Source: SVQP01 sp045594705 (lineage in GTDB: Bacteria; Bacillota; Clostridia; Oscillospirales; CAG-272). From it: 28,339 nucleotides of DNA. How positions within the stretch are numbered: position 1 is the first letter of the stretch; each line of letters starts with the position of its first letter. The notes under the pieces are model-generated. The model was not told where the DNA came from, ran no database searches, and saw only the letters and a list, made by a program, of their open reading frames with translations. The stretch lies in contig JAZNZB010000091.1 in NCBI GenBank assembly GCA_045594705.1, forward strand, positions 1-28,339, written 5' to 3'. Positions 7,358 to 17,300 of this stretch are shown here, piece by piece. The position numbers and the translations under genes are program-made.

Positions 7358-8476
7358 TCAGTCCTCAGCGTACATGTGGCAGGCGGTAAAGTGACCGCTC
7401 TCCACCTCGCGGTATTCGGGCGTGACGTGCTTACAGATCTCCTTGGCGTAGGGACAGCGTGTGTGGAAGCGGCAGCCCTTGGGGGGATTGGCAGGGGAAG
7501 GAATGTCACCGTTCAGCACCATGCGCTGCATTTTTGCATCGGGGTCGGGATTGGGAATAGCCGAGAACAGTGCCTGTGTATAGGGGTGCAGGGGATTGTC
7601 GAAAATGTCCTTTTTTGCACCGAATTCCACCATCGAGCCAAGGTACATAACGCCGATCTTGTCCGAGATGAACTTGACCACCGAAAGGTCGTGCGAGATG
7701 AACAGATAGGTCAGGTTCATAGATCGCTGCAGCTCTTTTAAGAGGTTGATGATCTGCGCCTGGATCGAAACGTCCAGAGCAGAGACGGGCTCGTCGCAAA
7801 TGACCAGCTTGGGCTTGACCGACAAAGCGCGTGCAATACAGATACGTTGACGCTGACCGCCCGAGAATTCATGCGGATAGCGTTCGTAATAATAGTCGCG
7901 CAGGCCGCACTTTTCCATCAGATCCAGCACGTATGCCTTGACCTCCTTATCGGGCACGATCTTGTGCACACGCACGGGCTCGGAAAGAATATCTCCGACC
8001 GTGCTTCTGGGGGGCAGGGAGGAGTAAGGGTCTTGGAAAATGATCTGCATCTCGGTGCGAAGCCGTCTCATTTGCGCGGAGGAATATTTGGTAATGTCCT
8101 TGCCGTCAAACAAGATCTGTCCGCCGCTGGAGGGGTGCAGCTTGAGAATGGTTCTGCCCATCGTGGTTTTGCCGCAGCCCGATTCACCAACGATACCAAG
8201 CGTCTCGCCGGGGTGAAGCACAAAGGAAACGTCGTCTACTGCGATCAGCTCCTTTTGTACCTTGCCGGTCAGCGATTTCTGGATCGGGAAGGCCTTGCGT
8301 AAATGGCGGATCTCAAGAAGGGCATCGGGATCGGGGGCTTTTTGCGCGTCCGCGGCTATCGCCTCTGCCTTTTGCTCGGCTCTTTTGGCGGCCTCGGCGA
8401 CATCGTCGTAGGAGATTTCGGCCTCGGGCGTTTCCAGCCAGCGCGCAAGCGCGCCAAGGTAAGTGATATCAGCCAT
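7358..8476 (-). CDS. oppF: Oligopeptide ABC transporter ATP-binding protein OppF
   Basis: One of the two ATPases energising peptide uptake, on the cytoplasmic side. The 372-residue protein has Walker A GESGCGKT, a Q-loop in IFQDPYSSLPP, the ABC signature SGGQRQR, Walker B LVICDEP and the H-loop ISHD. The C-terminal oligo_HPY region (NPLHPYTQALFSAIP) ends with a Cys cluster, GCRFHTRCPYAKEIC...C, which in some family members binds an iron-sulphur cluster. About 60 extra Ala/Glu-rich residues precede the ABC domain. The ATG at 8476 lies inside the oppD end (8-base overlap) with AGGAGG 9 bases upstream; a longer frame reaching 8515 lacks support. The oppD/oppF pair is a heterodimer by analogy. 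Confidence 0.95.
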   Translation of the reverse strand: MADITYLGALARWLETPEAEISYDDVAEAAKRAEQKAEAIAADAQKAPDPDALLEIRHLRKAFPIQKSLTGKVQKELIAVDDVSFVLHPGETLGIVGESGCGKTTMGRTILKLHPSSGGQILFDGKDITKYSSAQMRRLRTEMQIIFQDPYSSLPPRSTVGDILSEPVRVHKIVPDKEVKAYVLDLMEKCGLRDYYYERYPHEFSGGQRQRICIARALSVKPKLVICDEPVSALDVSIQAQIINLLKELQRSMNLTYLFISHDLSVVKFISDKIGVMYLGSMVEFGAKKDIFDNPLHPYTQALFSAIPNPDPDAKMQRMVLNGDIPSPANPPKGCRFHTRCPYAKEICKHVTPEYREVESGHFTACHMYAED

Positions 8477-9614
8477 TGACCATTTCCTCCTTATCGTAAA
8501 GATGGCAAGAGACAAAGTGCGTGGGGCTGACCTGAATCATTTCGGGGTAGTCACCGCTGCATTTGTCGCAGCACCTGTCGCATCTTTCCTTAAAGAAGCA
8601 ATGCGAAGGCATGTTAACGGGGTTGGGCACGTTGCCCGGAATATTGAACAGCACGTCGCTGTCGCTTTGCATGGTGGGCTTGGATTTTTGCAGACCGACG
8701 GTGTAGGGGTGCAGGGGATTTTTGAAGATCTCCTGTACAGTACCCTTTTCGATGACCTTGCCTGCGTACATGACCACTACGTAGTCAGCCATTTCGGCAA
8801 TGACCCCAAGGTCGTGTGTGATCAGCATGATCGAGCCGTTGATCTTGTCCTTCAGATCACGCAAAAGGTCCAGAATCTGCGCCTGAATGGTCACGTCCAG
8901 TGCAGTAGTGGGCTCGTCTGCGATGATCAGGCGGGGATTGCATACCAGTGCCATGGAGATCATGACGCGCTGGCGCATACCGCCCGAAAGCTCGTGGGGG
9001 TAGGAGTTATATACGCGCTCCGGCGCGGCAATGCCCACAAGCTTGAGCATTTCGATTGAGCGCGCCTGCGCTTCCTCAGCCGTTGCCTCGGGTCTGTGAA
9101 TGTAGGTCACCTCGTCGAGCTGGTCTCCGATGGTGAAGATGGGGTTGAGCGAGGTCATGGGCTCCTGGAAGATCATGGCGATCTCCTTACCGCGGATACG
9201 GTAGATCTCGCTGATGGGCATTTCTGCAATATCGTAGGTCTTGTCCTCGGCTGCAAAGCGGATTGAGCCGGAGTAGATCTGACCGGTCGGGCCTTGCAAA
9301 AGGCGCATAACAGACATGGAGGTCACGCTCTTTCCGCAGCCGGATTCTCCCACGATGCCCACGGTCTTATTCCGGGGGATATCGAAGGAGACACCGTTGA
9401 CCGCCTTGACCACGCCCTGATCGGTAAAGAAATAGGTGTGCAGATCGTCGATCTCAAGGATATTATTCTCGTCCTTCATCTCGCAAAGGAATTCCTCTTC
9501 CTTTGCTCTGCGGTGCTTTTTTGCCTCCAGGCGCATCATGACCTTTTTGTTCTGCTTGGCGATCTCGCGAATCTCGCGCCCCGACAGGTAGGAGGTTTTT
9601 TTCTTTTCTTTCAT
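8469..9614 (-). CDS. oppD: Oligopeptide ABC transporter ATP-binding protein OppD
   Basis: The second ATPase of the peptide importer. The 381-residue protein has Walker A GESGCGKS, a Q-loop in IFQEPMTSLNP, signature LSGGMRQR, Walker B LIIADEPTTALD and the H-loop ITHDLGV. The C-terminal oligo_HPY domain contains Cys-rich CFFKERCDRCCDKC. A basic, probably helical N-terminal extension of about 50 residues (KEKKKTSYLSGREIREIAKQ onward) precedes the ABC domain and is longer than usual. The ATG at 9614 has a GGGAGGGA site about 7 bases upstream. The gene lies 15 bases after oppC, and its end overlaps the oppF start. Confidence 0.95.
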   Translation of the reverse strand: MKEKKKTSYLSGREIREIAKQNKKVMMRLEAKKHRRAKEEEFLCEMKDENNILEIDDLHTYFFTDQGVVKAVNGVSFDIPRNKTVGIVGESGCGKSVTSMSVMRLLQGPTGQIYSGSIRFAAEDKTYDIAEMPISEIYRIRGKEIAMIFQEPMTSLNPIFTIGDQLDEVTYIHRPEATAEEAQARSIEMLKLVGIAAPERVYNSYPHELSGGMRQRVMISMALVCNPRLIIADEPTTALDVTIQAQILDLLRDLKDKINGSIMLITHDLGVIAEMADYVVVMYAGKVIEKGTVQEIFKNPLHPYTVGLQKSKPTMQSDSDVLFNIPGNVPNPVNMPSHCFFKERCDRCCDKCSGDYPEMIQVSPTHFVSCHLYDKEEMVNG

Positions 9615-9629
9615 TGCATATCCCTCCCT

Positions 9630-10688
9630 TTATCTCTTCATCTTGGGGTCAAGCGCATCGCGCAGACCGTCGCCCACAAAGTTGAATCCCAGCACTGCCA
9701 TGATGATGCAAAGGCCGGGAGGGCCCCAGATGTTGAAGTAATCCTGCAGAATGGTGGTGTCGTTTGCCGCGTTGATCATGGTGCCCCATGCGGCAAACTG
9801 CTCGGGCGCACCCAGACCAAGGTAGGTCAGAGAGGCCTCGTAAAGGATCATAGAGCCAAGGCTGAGCGTCATGGAAACGATCAGCTGGGGCATGACGTTG
9901 GGAACTAAGTGCTTGAAGATCTTGCGTACTGTGCTGTATCCCATGGCTTCTGCGGCCACCATGTATTCCTGCTCACGCAAGGAAAGGATCTGACCGCGTA
10001 CCAGGCGGGCAGTGCCCGGCCACGAGATCAGTGCTAAGAAGGCCATTAGATAATAGATGCGGTGCTGCGGCTCGATGGGTAAGGGAAAATCGGGAGTTTT
10101 GCTCCATGCGTCCAACACCGTACCCACGACCAGCATGATCGGAATACCCGGCAGACACATCAGAATATCGCACACACGCATGATGATGTTGTCCACAAAG
10201 CCGCCGAAGTAACCGGCAATACCGCCGAATACCACGCCGATGGCGGCAATGACAAATACGGTCAAAAAGCTGATGGTCAGTGAAATTCTGCCGCCGTACA
10301 TCAGTCTTGCCAGCACGTCCTTGCCGGTCTTGTCGGTGCCCAGAGGGTGCTCCCATGAGGGCTTGGCAAGCGAGTTGGTGGTTTCGTGCGTTTCTTCAAG
10401 CTGGTAGTAGGAGTGCTCCACGCCGTTTTCATCCACGTAGGTGATCAGGGTCTGTACGTATTCGGTCTTGCCCGAATAGTCTACCTCGGTCTGACCCCAC
10501 TGTGTATAGAACACAGGGCCAAGCCAGCAGAAGGCAAACAGGAACACGATCAGAACAAGACCCAGCACGCTGAGCTTGGAGCGGAAGAAGCGGCGCACGA
10601 CCATACGGCCGGGCGACATGAGTCGCACGTTTTTATCCAGCGGCTCGTCCTTTTCGGGGGCGTTTTGTACTTTGATTTTTTCGTCCAT
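9630..10688 (-). CDS. oppC: Oligopeptide ABC transporter permease OppC
   Basis: Inner permease subunit of the peptide importer, 352 residues. An N-terminal cytoplasmic segment of about 35 residues leads to the first helix (KLSVLGLVLIVFLFAFCWLG). A long external loop follows, then the conserved HPLGTDKTGKDVLARLMYGG motif and five further helices. The EAA loop that contacts the ATPase is present (AAEAMGYSTVRKIFKHLVPN), and the end DGLRDALDPKMKR is typical for OppC. The external loop between helix 1 and HPLGTD is expanded by about 30 residues relative to E. coli OppC as I recall it. AGGAGG precedes the ATG at 10688; this ribosome site directly follows the TAA that closes the extended oppB frame. 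Confidence 0.95.
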   Translation of the reverse strand: MDEKIKVQNAPEKDEPLDKNVRLMSPGRMVVRRFFRSKLSVLGLVLIVFLFAFCWLGPVFYTQWGQTEVDYSGKTEYVQTLITYVDENGVEHSYYQLEETHETTNSLAKPSWEHPLGTDKTGKDVLARLMYGGRISLTISFLTVFVIAAIGVVFGGIAGYFGGFVDNIIMRVCDILMCLPGIPIMLVVGTVLDAWSKTPDFPLPIEPQHRIYYLMAFLALISWPGTARLVRGQILSLREQEYMVAAEAMGYSTVRKIFKHLVPNVMPQLIVSMTLSLGSMILYEASLTYLGLGAPEQFAAWGTMINAANDTTILQDYFNIWGPPGLCIIMAVLGFNFVGDGLRDALDPKMKR

Positions 10689-10699
10689 ACTCTGCCTCC

Positions 10700-10735
10700 T
10701 TAACCCAATTTGACTCTGGGGTCAACCACGGCCTA
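10700..10735 (-). other. In-frame TAG and intact conserved oppB tail behind it
   Basis: On the minus strand, after codon ATG (Met) comes TAG (10733-10735), then the same frame reads AVVDPRVKLG and ends in TAA (10700-10702). The family C-terminus normally reads D-x-x-Y-A-x-x-D-P-R-(I/V), so TAG occupies the usual Tyr codon; one base change from TAC or TAT would explain it. The TAA lies directly before the oppC ribosome site, the normal spacing for this operon. TAG ends no other complete gene in the window. Confidence 0.85.
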
Positions 10736-11695
10736 CATGATATCGGCAAGCAGCACGCCCACGATACTCAGCACGGCCAAAAACAGGTTATAGCCCATGA
10801 TAAAGGGGATGTCGGCCACCTGCGTTGCCTGAAACGCCATGTTGCCGATGCCGGGCAGACCAAACACCTGCTCGGTGATGATCGCACCCGAGAACAGCGA
10901 GGGCAAAAGCCCCGCTAAAGAGGTGACCAGGGGGATGAGCGTATTGCGGAACGCGTGCTTGTAGATGACCTTGGTTTCGCTCAGGCCCTTGGCGCGCGCG
11001 GTACGGATGTAATCCGAGCTCAGCACCTCCAGCATATTGGTTCTGGTCATTCTCATGCGTCCGCCGATGCTCAGCACCACCACGGTCAGCACCGGAATGA
11101 CGAGATAGGATATGTAGTCCATGATCAGGGCAAGACCGGTGTAGTCCATGGAGGCCGAGCCAAGACCCGAGGACGGGAACCATCCAAGCTGCATGGCCAG
11201 CATATTTTTGAGGATCTGCCCGAAGAAGAAGGAGGGCAGGGAAATACCGATCATGACAAGGACGGTGACAAAATAGTCGCGGAAGGAATACTGGTGTGTG
11301 GCGGCTGTGATGCCGAGCGGAATGGCGATCATGAACTCAAATACGGTTGCAATGGCAGCTACCGCGAACGAGACCCACATGTTCTTGGCAATGACGTCTG
11401 CCACGGGCTGCTGGAACTTGAAGCTTGTGCCAAAGTCAAGGCGCAGCGTAGCCTTAAGCCAGGTGAAATATCCGCGAATGATGCCGCCGAGCGTACCGTC
11501 TGTGCCGTAGCCGTATTCGCTCATCAGAGCCTGAACCGTCTCCTCACTGACCGCCTCGCCCTTGGTCTCAATGGCAGCGATCTGCTGTGTGACATAGTCC
11601 ATGGGCATGAGCTGGATCAGTGTGAAGATGATCAGCGAGACGAAGAACAGGATCAGAACCGACAGCGAAAGCCGTTTGATAATATATTTTAACAT
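10733..11695 (-). CDS. oppB: Oligopeptide ABC transporter permease OppB, C-terminus cut by TAG
   Basis: Permease subunit of the peptide importer, 320 residues up to the TAG. Features are an N-terminal helix (LSVLILFFVSLIIFTLIQLM), the external segment with FGTSFKFQQPV, the central transport domain, and the EAA loop DYIRTARAKGLSETKVIYKH. The last visible residues are VGVLLADIM, and the 10-residue conserved tail is present in frame after the stop. If the TAG is real, the loss is about 11 residues after the last helix, and the protein may still work; if it is read through or is a sequence error, the gene spans 10700-11695. The ATG at 11695 has GAGGAGGAA upstream. The gene begins 20 bases after the binding-protein gene. 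Confidence 0.92.
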   Translation of the reverse strand: MLKYIIKRLSLSVLILFFVSLIIFTLIQLMPMDYVTQQIAAIETKGEAVSEETVQALMSEYGYGTDGTLGGIIRGYFTWLKATLRLDFGTSFKFQQPVADVIAKNMWVSFAVAAIATVFEFMIAIPLGITAATHQYSFRDYFVTVLVMIGISLPSFFFGQILKNMLAMQLGWFPSSGLGSASMDYTGLALIMDYISYLVIPVLTVVVLSIGGRMRMTRTNMLEVLSSDYIRTARAKGLSETKVIYKHAFRNTLIPLVTSLAGLLPSLFSGAIITEQVFGLPGIGNMAFQATQVADIPFIMGYNLFLAVLSIVGVLLADIM

Positions 11696-11715
11696 ATTGC
11701 TTGGTTCCTCCTCTG

Positions 11716-14286
11716 TTACTGTGCGAATTCGATCTCCCAGATATGCTCTAAGGGAGAGGTGTAGGGGTTGATTTCTTCGGGAAGAGTGCTTGAGTCAATC
11801 ACTCTTGCGTTATAAGCGTACAGGGTCTTTCTCTGGTAAACGGGCAGCTCCACTGCCAGATCCAGCACGTAGCCCATTGCTTCCTTATAAAGTGCAGCAC
11901 GCTCCTCCTGGTCTGTGATCTCGCGCGCCATGTCGATCACCTCGCTGAGCATGTCCAGAATGGCATTTTCCTCGGGGTAAGCGGCGGGAGAGCCCAGAAT
12001 TTCGCGGTAGCCCCATGCAAGGGTACTGGTTGCGGTGGAATTTTTGTGGTAGACCTGATACATATCGGGGTCGACCGTAGTGCCCCAAGCGGCAGCCCAG
12101 ACCGAAAGCGAACCGGTGGAAAGCTTGGTCAGAGCCTGCGTGTCTGGCACGATCTCAATATCCCAGCCGCATTCGTTGAGCAGTGCCTGAGCACTCTCAA
12201 AGACCTTATATGCGGGGTGGTCGGTCAGGTCTGCACCTGCGATGGTAAAGGTGATCGAGAGCTGACTGTCGCCCTCGGAAACACCGGCGGCGGCCATGTA
12301 GTCCATAATGGTCTGCTTGGCCATCTCGCGGTCAAAGTTGATGGCGGGGTATTCGTGGCCGTTGTCCACACTGGGTAAGCCGTTTTCGGTGGGATATGCC
12401 CAGCTGACCGTAGACATGGGCCAGTAGATGGTGCTTGCCGTACCCGTGCTGTAGTATTCCAACGCAAGGTCAATGTCCATGGCACACATGATAGCCTTAC
12501 GCAGATTGATATCGGTCACCTTGCCTGCGTTGATGCCAATGTAGCCGTATCCGAGCTGGTCGGTATAGGTGCTCTCAATGCCCTTGGCGGCAAGATTGTT
12601 GATGCGCTCGATGTTTTCCTGCGTGTACTGGGGGGTGACAAAGTGTACCTCGCCCTTTTCCAGTGCGTCAAGTGCATTGGCAGCACTGACCACCTGGTAG
12701 CGCAGCTTTTCGATCTTGGGTGCGCCCATCATAAAGTGCTCGTTTGCCTTGAAGTAAACGATGTTGTTGAGGTAGAAGTCCGCGCCCTGCGGGTTATCCT
12801 CGTTGTTTCTGTTGGTTGCCTTGTAAGGACCTGCGCCAACGGGAACCTTTGTGACCTCGCTTGCACGGATGGTGTTGGCCATAAAGTCGAATGAGCCGTA
12901 GTCCACGCCAAACATGTTGTTGGGAATATCCACGGTATAGCCCTTTGCGTAGTAGTGCTGGGGCGCGACAGAGAAGGCAAAGTTCCAGATCGCTTTGGGG
13001 TCAACGCCGTTGATGGTGATCTGCAGCACGTCGTATTCGTCACGGTTGACGGGTGTTCCGTCGGGGTTGTGCTCGTGCGCTACCGTGTAGGTGCCGTTGT
13101 TTGCTTCGATTTCATAGATGTCCGTGGTGTGACCCAGAGAGACGATGCCCGAGATGTTGGGAACAAGCAGCGTGCCGTCGTCCGACATGTTCTCACGCAG
13201 AATGACTGTGGTTGCCTGTGCACTGTACTCAGTCAGCAGCGTGTTGGCGGTTGCCCAGTATTGCAGAATGATGTGCAGCTCCTGGTCGATCTTCTGGTTG
13301 TAAACGTACTCAATAGCCGCTTCCTTGGAATTCACGACGTCGGAGGAGTAGTTGCGGGTCACCTTCTTGATCTTGGTCTTGATATCCTTGTTTGTCACGG
13401 GGTCTTTTTCAAATTCGATGGTCACAAAGCCCTCTGCAAACATAAAGGAGGTGATCTCGTCAAATTCGCCCGTTTCCTTGTAAGGCGTCTCGGTGTATGC
13501 GGCGGAGGCGGAGGTGTAGTCGGTCTCCAGCTCCTTGCGGAATTCTGCCAGCGTCTTTTCGTAGTCGGCAAGCAGATGATCTGTGGTGACCGATGCGTGA
13601 TCGTTGGAGATAGCCTCCTTGTAGCCTCTGGAAAGGCCTGCAGCCTTGATGGCGGCCACCATGGTGTCGTAATCGGCACTGTAAGAGCCTGCCGTGTCGG
13701 TTCTGCCCACCTGCTTGTAGAGGTTGATCAGCTCGTTGATGCGGTTCTTGGCGCGGGTATTTGCAAGCTCTGCAATGATCTCGCTTGTGTCGTCCGAGCC
13801 AGAGCCTCTGGTCTGCGTTCTGTAGTCCTGCAGACCCACGATATCGGTGGAGTACATGGTCGAGGAGCCTGTGTAGACGGGATCGAGATATACGTACATG
13901 TTAAAGAGCACGTCCTCAATGGTCAGGGGCTCTCCGTCCGAATAGAGAATGTCGTTTTTGATGACAAAGGTGTAGGTCGTGGTATCCGAAAAATCGTCAT
14001 ATTCCACGGCGTAGTCCAGCGCAGCAACCGCCTCGTCGGGACCGCAGGCAACCGTGACCTGGCCGTTTTCATAGCCGGTGGTCAGCATGGCGATCTGAGT
14101 CATGGAGACGATGGTGGCGTCGGGTGCTGTGGTGGAATAGAAGGGATTGAAAACGCCGTCCAGCGCATCGGTCATGACGACCAATGCGTTGGGCTTTGCG
14201 TTTTGCTGCCCGCATGCGCTGAGCATGCAAAGAGAGCCAAGCAGCATGGAAAAGCAAAGAAGTAAGGAAAGGATTTTTTGTTTCAT
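11716..14286 (-). CDS. Oligopeptide-binding lipoprotein (SBP_bac_5, OppA-like), enlarged
   Basis: Extracellular solute receptor of the Opp importer. The 856-residue protein starts with a lipoprotein signal ending LSAC (C25). SBP family 5 features follow: ALDGVFNPFYSTTAPD near residue 41, DGEPLTIEDVLFNMYVYLDP, and in the C-terminal half LRKAIMCAMDIDLALEYY and the pattern DPDMYQVYHKNSTA. Members usually have 500-600 residues; here roughly residues 156-400 appear to be an insertion, partly helical and charged (AELANTRAKNRINELINLYK). The start at 14286 is preferred because GGAGG lies 8 bases upstream; the ATG at 14292 is only 2 bases from it, and the TTG at 14304 overlaps it. The gene begins 18 bases after the giant protease gene, suggesting that protease products are its ligands. 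Confidence 0.9.
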   Translation of the reverse strand: MKQKILSLLLCFSMLLGSLCMLSACGQQNAKPNALVVMTDALDGVFNPFYSTTAPDATIVSMTQIAMLTTGYENGQVTVACGPDEAVAALDYAVEYDDFSDTTTYTFVIKNDILYSDGEPLTIEDVLFNMYVYLDPVYTGSSTMYSTDIVGLQDYRTQTRGSGSDDTSEIIAELANTRAKNRINELINLYKQVGRTDTAGSYSADYDTMVAAIKAAGLSRGYKEAISNDHASVTTDHLLADYEKTLAEFRKELETDYTSASAAYTETPYKETGEFDEITSFMFAEGFVTIEFEKDPVTNKDIKTKIKKVTRNYSSDVVNSKEAAIEYVYNQKIDQELHIILQYWATANTLLTEYSAQATTVILRENMSDDGTLLVPNISGIVSLGHTTDIYEIEANNGTYTVAHEHNPDGTPVNRDEYDVLQITINGVDPKAIWNFAFSVAPQHYYAKGYTVDIPNNMFGVDYGSFDFMANTIRASEVTKVPVGAGPYKATNRNNEDNPQGADFYLNNIVYFKANEHFMMGAPKIEKLRYQVVSAANALDALEKGEVHFVTPQYTQENIERINNLAAKGIESTYTDQLGYGYIGINAGKVTDINLRKAIMCAMDIDLALEYYSTGTASTIYWPMSTVSWAYPTENGLPSVDNGHEYPAINFDREMAKQTIMDYMAAAGVSEGDSQLSITFTIAGADLTDHPAYKVFESAQALLNECGWDIEIVPDTQALTKLSTGSLSVWAAAWGTTVDPDMYQVYHKNSTATSTLAWGYREILGSPAAYPEENAILDMLSEVIDMAREITDQEERAALYKEAMGYVLDLAVELPVYQRKTLYAYNARVIDSSTLPEEINPYTSPLEHIWEIEFAQ

Positions 14287-14304
14287 TTTCATATCCTCCT
14301 TCAA

Positions 14305-17300
14305 TTAGTTCTGATCGCGAGCGGTGACTGTGACCTCACCTGTTTGCTCGTTGAAGCTCAGAATGACGCGGTTCTTGTTGTCACCCGTTGCCTCAACGCT
14401 GATCTTTTCGAGGCTGATGCCGGCCGTGTTACCCGAACCGGCGATCAGACCGTAGGCTGCACAGTCAACCTGCTCTAAATACAGGGAAGGATCAATGAGA
14501 AGTCTGCCGCTGATGGTCACGTTTTCGATCACAGCCTGATCGGACAGCGTGCCGCAAAGCAAGCCGAAGGTCGAGCCCTGAATTCTTGAGCCGACTGCAG
14601 TGTAGGTCACGTTCTCAAAGTGCAGGTCGGTAATGCTTGCGCCCGCACCGATAAAGCCGAACAGGCCTCCCTGCTGGGCGTTGGCGGGCTGAACCACAGT
14701 GATATTGGACATGGTGTGTCCGTTACCGATGATCTGTCCTGTAAACTGTCCCTGACCCTTATAGAAGTTGGTGGGCCAGAGCGCACCCTTGACCGAGAAG
14801 TCAAGGTCTGCCTCGATGATGTAATTGCCATCGGGTCTTGCGTTCTTATAGAACTCCTTGACCGAGCTGATCTTGAACCAGCTGCCCTGCCAGAGGTCTA
14901 CGTAAACGTTGACGGAGGGCGTCTGAATCGTACCGTTTTCGTAATTGATGCCGATCTTGATGGGCTCGGTGATGGGCTGCGTCATTGCCGCATCCGCGTA
15001 GATGGCGTTGGGCGTGCCCTCCAGCTTGGGGAAGCTGCCGCCCAGCGAGACCGCACCGTTCTTCCAGGTGGGAACAGAGAGCTTGGAGCCCTCGTAGGTC
15101 TGGATGAGCGTGGGATTCTGATCGGCATCGAGCGTGTTGAGGTCGTAAAGGTTGAATTGTACGTAAGGAACCCATGCAGCGTACAGCGTCAACACAGCGT
15201 CAGAGCCGGACTTAACGCGCTCGGGGTCGATCTCTACAAGGTTGGAATCGAAATCCCAAAGCCCGGAGTAGATGTAGCCCTGCTCTCTGCCCGAGATCTC
15301 GGTCAGCTGGCCGTAAGCGTCCAGCGGTCTGCCTTGCTCATCGGTACGAGGCTGACGGTCGGTGTACCAGCCTGCCAGCACGTGTCCGCTGCGGTTGACG
15401 GCATATGCCTGTGCACCGCGCTGCTTATCCTGCGGATCGAGCAGAGGGATGCGGACCTTGCCGTCCTCGTCCACCTCGTAATCCTTCAGGGAGAAGATGT
15501 CAATGACGGTAATGTCTCGGTTGGCAAATTCGCCCTCGCCTGCGTCAAAGCGGATGCTGACCGAATAATCCTCCTTGTCCAGCTGCTTGTAGGGATCCTT
15601 CCACTGCGAGCCGGTAGAGGAGAAGAGTGTGATGATCATGAGCACCACGGCAGCGCCGATGGCGATCACGGCAATGCCGGTAAAGACCTTGTCAAGCGGT
15701 ACTCTTGCAAGCAGCTTGGCTACCTTGCCGTCTTTGTTGCGTCTGTGCATGCCTCTGGGCTTGTGAGGCTTGTTGAGCTTGACCGGCTTTTCGGCCTCCG
15801 CCGCTTTGGCCGCAGCCTTGGCTGCCTTGGCCGTCTTGGCGGCTGCCATATTTTCGGGGGAGTAAACGCGAGGCACCATGAGTGCACAGGTAATGGCAAG
15901 TGCCAGCGCGATTGCACCAACGATTGCCAGCGCGATCGAGAGCACCAGCGTTACGGGAACGCCCTTGGGTGCTTCGGGCTGTACCTCGCCCGAGCCCTGC
16001 TCGCCTGCCATAGCCTGCAGGTCGGCAATTCTGCGCTCGGCCTGTGTCAGCTTTTCGAGATTGTGCACCAGAGCCTGCTGCTCCTTGGTGGAGATCTTGT
16101 CGTAAGCAGCTCTTGCAGCCTCCACCAGAGCCTTGTCCTCAAGGGTTACCTTTTCGGGAATGGCGTCGATGGCGGCAATGGCTGCCAAAGTGATCTCGTC
16201 GGCGGCTGCGCTGCCATCGATAAAGGTGTCAAAGTATTGGGCAAAGATAAAGGAATCGTAGTGGTGGCCGTTGACCGGCTTGACCATGGTTATGGGCGAC
16301 TCTACGTGACCTATGTAATCGATAAAGCTTGCGCCGTAGTAGGTGGAGTAGTAGTTTTCAGCAGCGTTCCACATGTAGTAGGGAACGATGCCGATGCCGT
16401 TCTTGATCAGCTCCGAGCCATCCACGTCGATGAAGGAATATTCACCGGTTGCGGGAATGCTGTCGTAGCTTTCGTGATAAGCGGCGTCGAACTCCTCTTC
16501 CAGAATGGGCGCGTTGTAAGAGGTAAAGGTGACAAGACGCAGATCGTCACAGCCATAGAAGGCCTTGTGGCCGATGGCACGCAGCGTATAGGGCAGGAAG
16601 ACCTGCTTGATGGGCGTACCCGCAAAGGCCATGGCAGAGATGCGCACGGTGTTGTCCGCCACGGTGACTGAGGTTTCATCGCCGGTGTAGGTGATCAGCT
16701 CCAGGCCCTTGGGCACGGTGCGGTACAGGTGTCCGTCAATAACGTGCACGGTGGCCGAGATATCGTAGGTGTAGATAACGGTGTCGTAATCCTTGTCGTT
16801 GAAGGTCGTGGTCTTGATCGAGGAGAATTTGTCCAGACGACACATGGCAAACGGGTTGTCTCCAAGCTCTGTAAGGGCGGAGCCCAGCTTGACTGTGAAG
16901 TCGGTTACGCTTTCCTTATAGAAGGCGTGCGTGCCAATGTAGGTCGCGCCTCTGAGGTCTGCGCCCGGCAAAGCCGAGTAAGCAAATGCGTAATCACCCA
17001 CATAGGCAACGTGATCCATGCCGTTGACCGTGGTAAGTGCGGTATCGTAGGCGAATGCGCCCTCGGATACGATCACGTCATCTTGCGCAAAGGTGACGTC
17101 GACAAGCTGATCGCAGTATGCAAAGGCATACGTGCCAAGCTTGGTTGCACTGCCAAGATCCACGCTTTTCAGCGCAGTCGTGTAGAAGGTGTTGCTGCCG
17201 ATCTCGGTCACATTGCCCAAGTTGACGGTCGAGAGCTTGCGGCAGTACATGAAGGTCATGTCGGGAATGACAGTCAGATTCTCGCCCAGCGCGACGTTTT

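Noticed and set aside
10733..11695. Calling oppB a pseudogene
   Set aside because: Only about 11 residues past the last helix are lost and all helices and the EAA loop remain, so function may persist; it is reported as a CDS with a flagged stop.
12955..14265. 436-codon open frame on the plus strand
   Set aside because: Antisense to the peptide-binding lipoprotein, whose signal peptide and family motifs are clear.
14620..16671. 683-codon open frame on the plus strand
   Set aside because: Antisense to the C-terminal part of the protease; no ribosome site and no recognisable domain.
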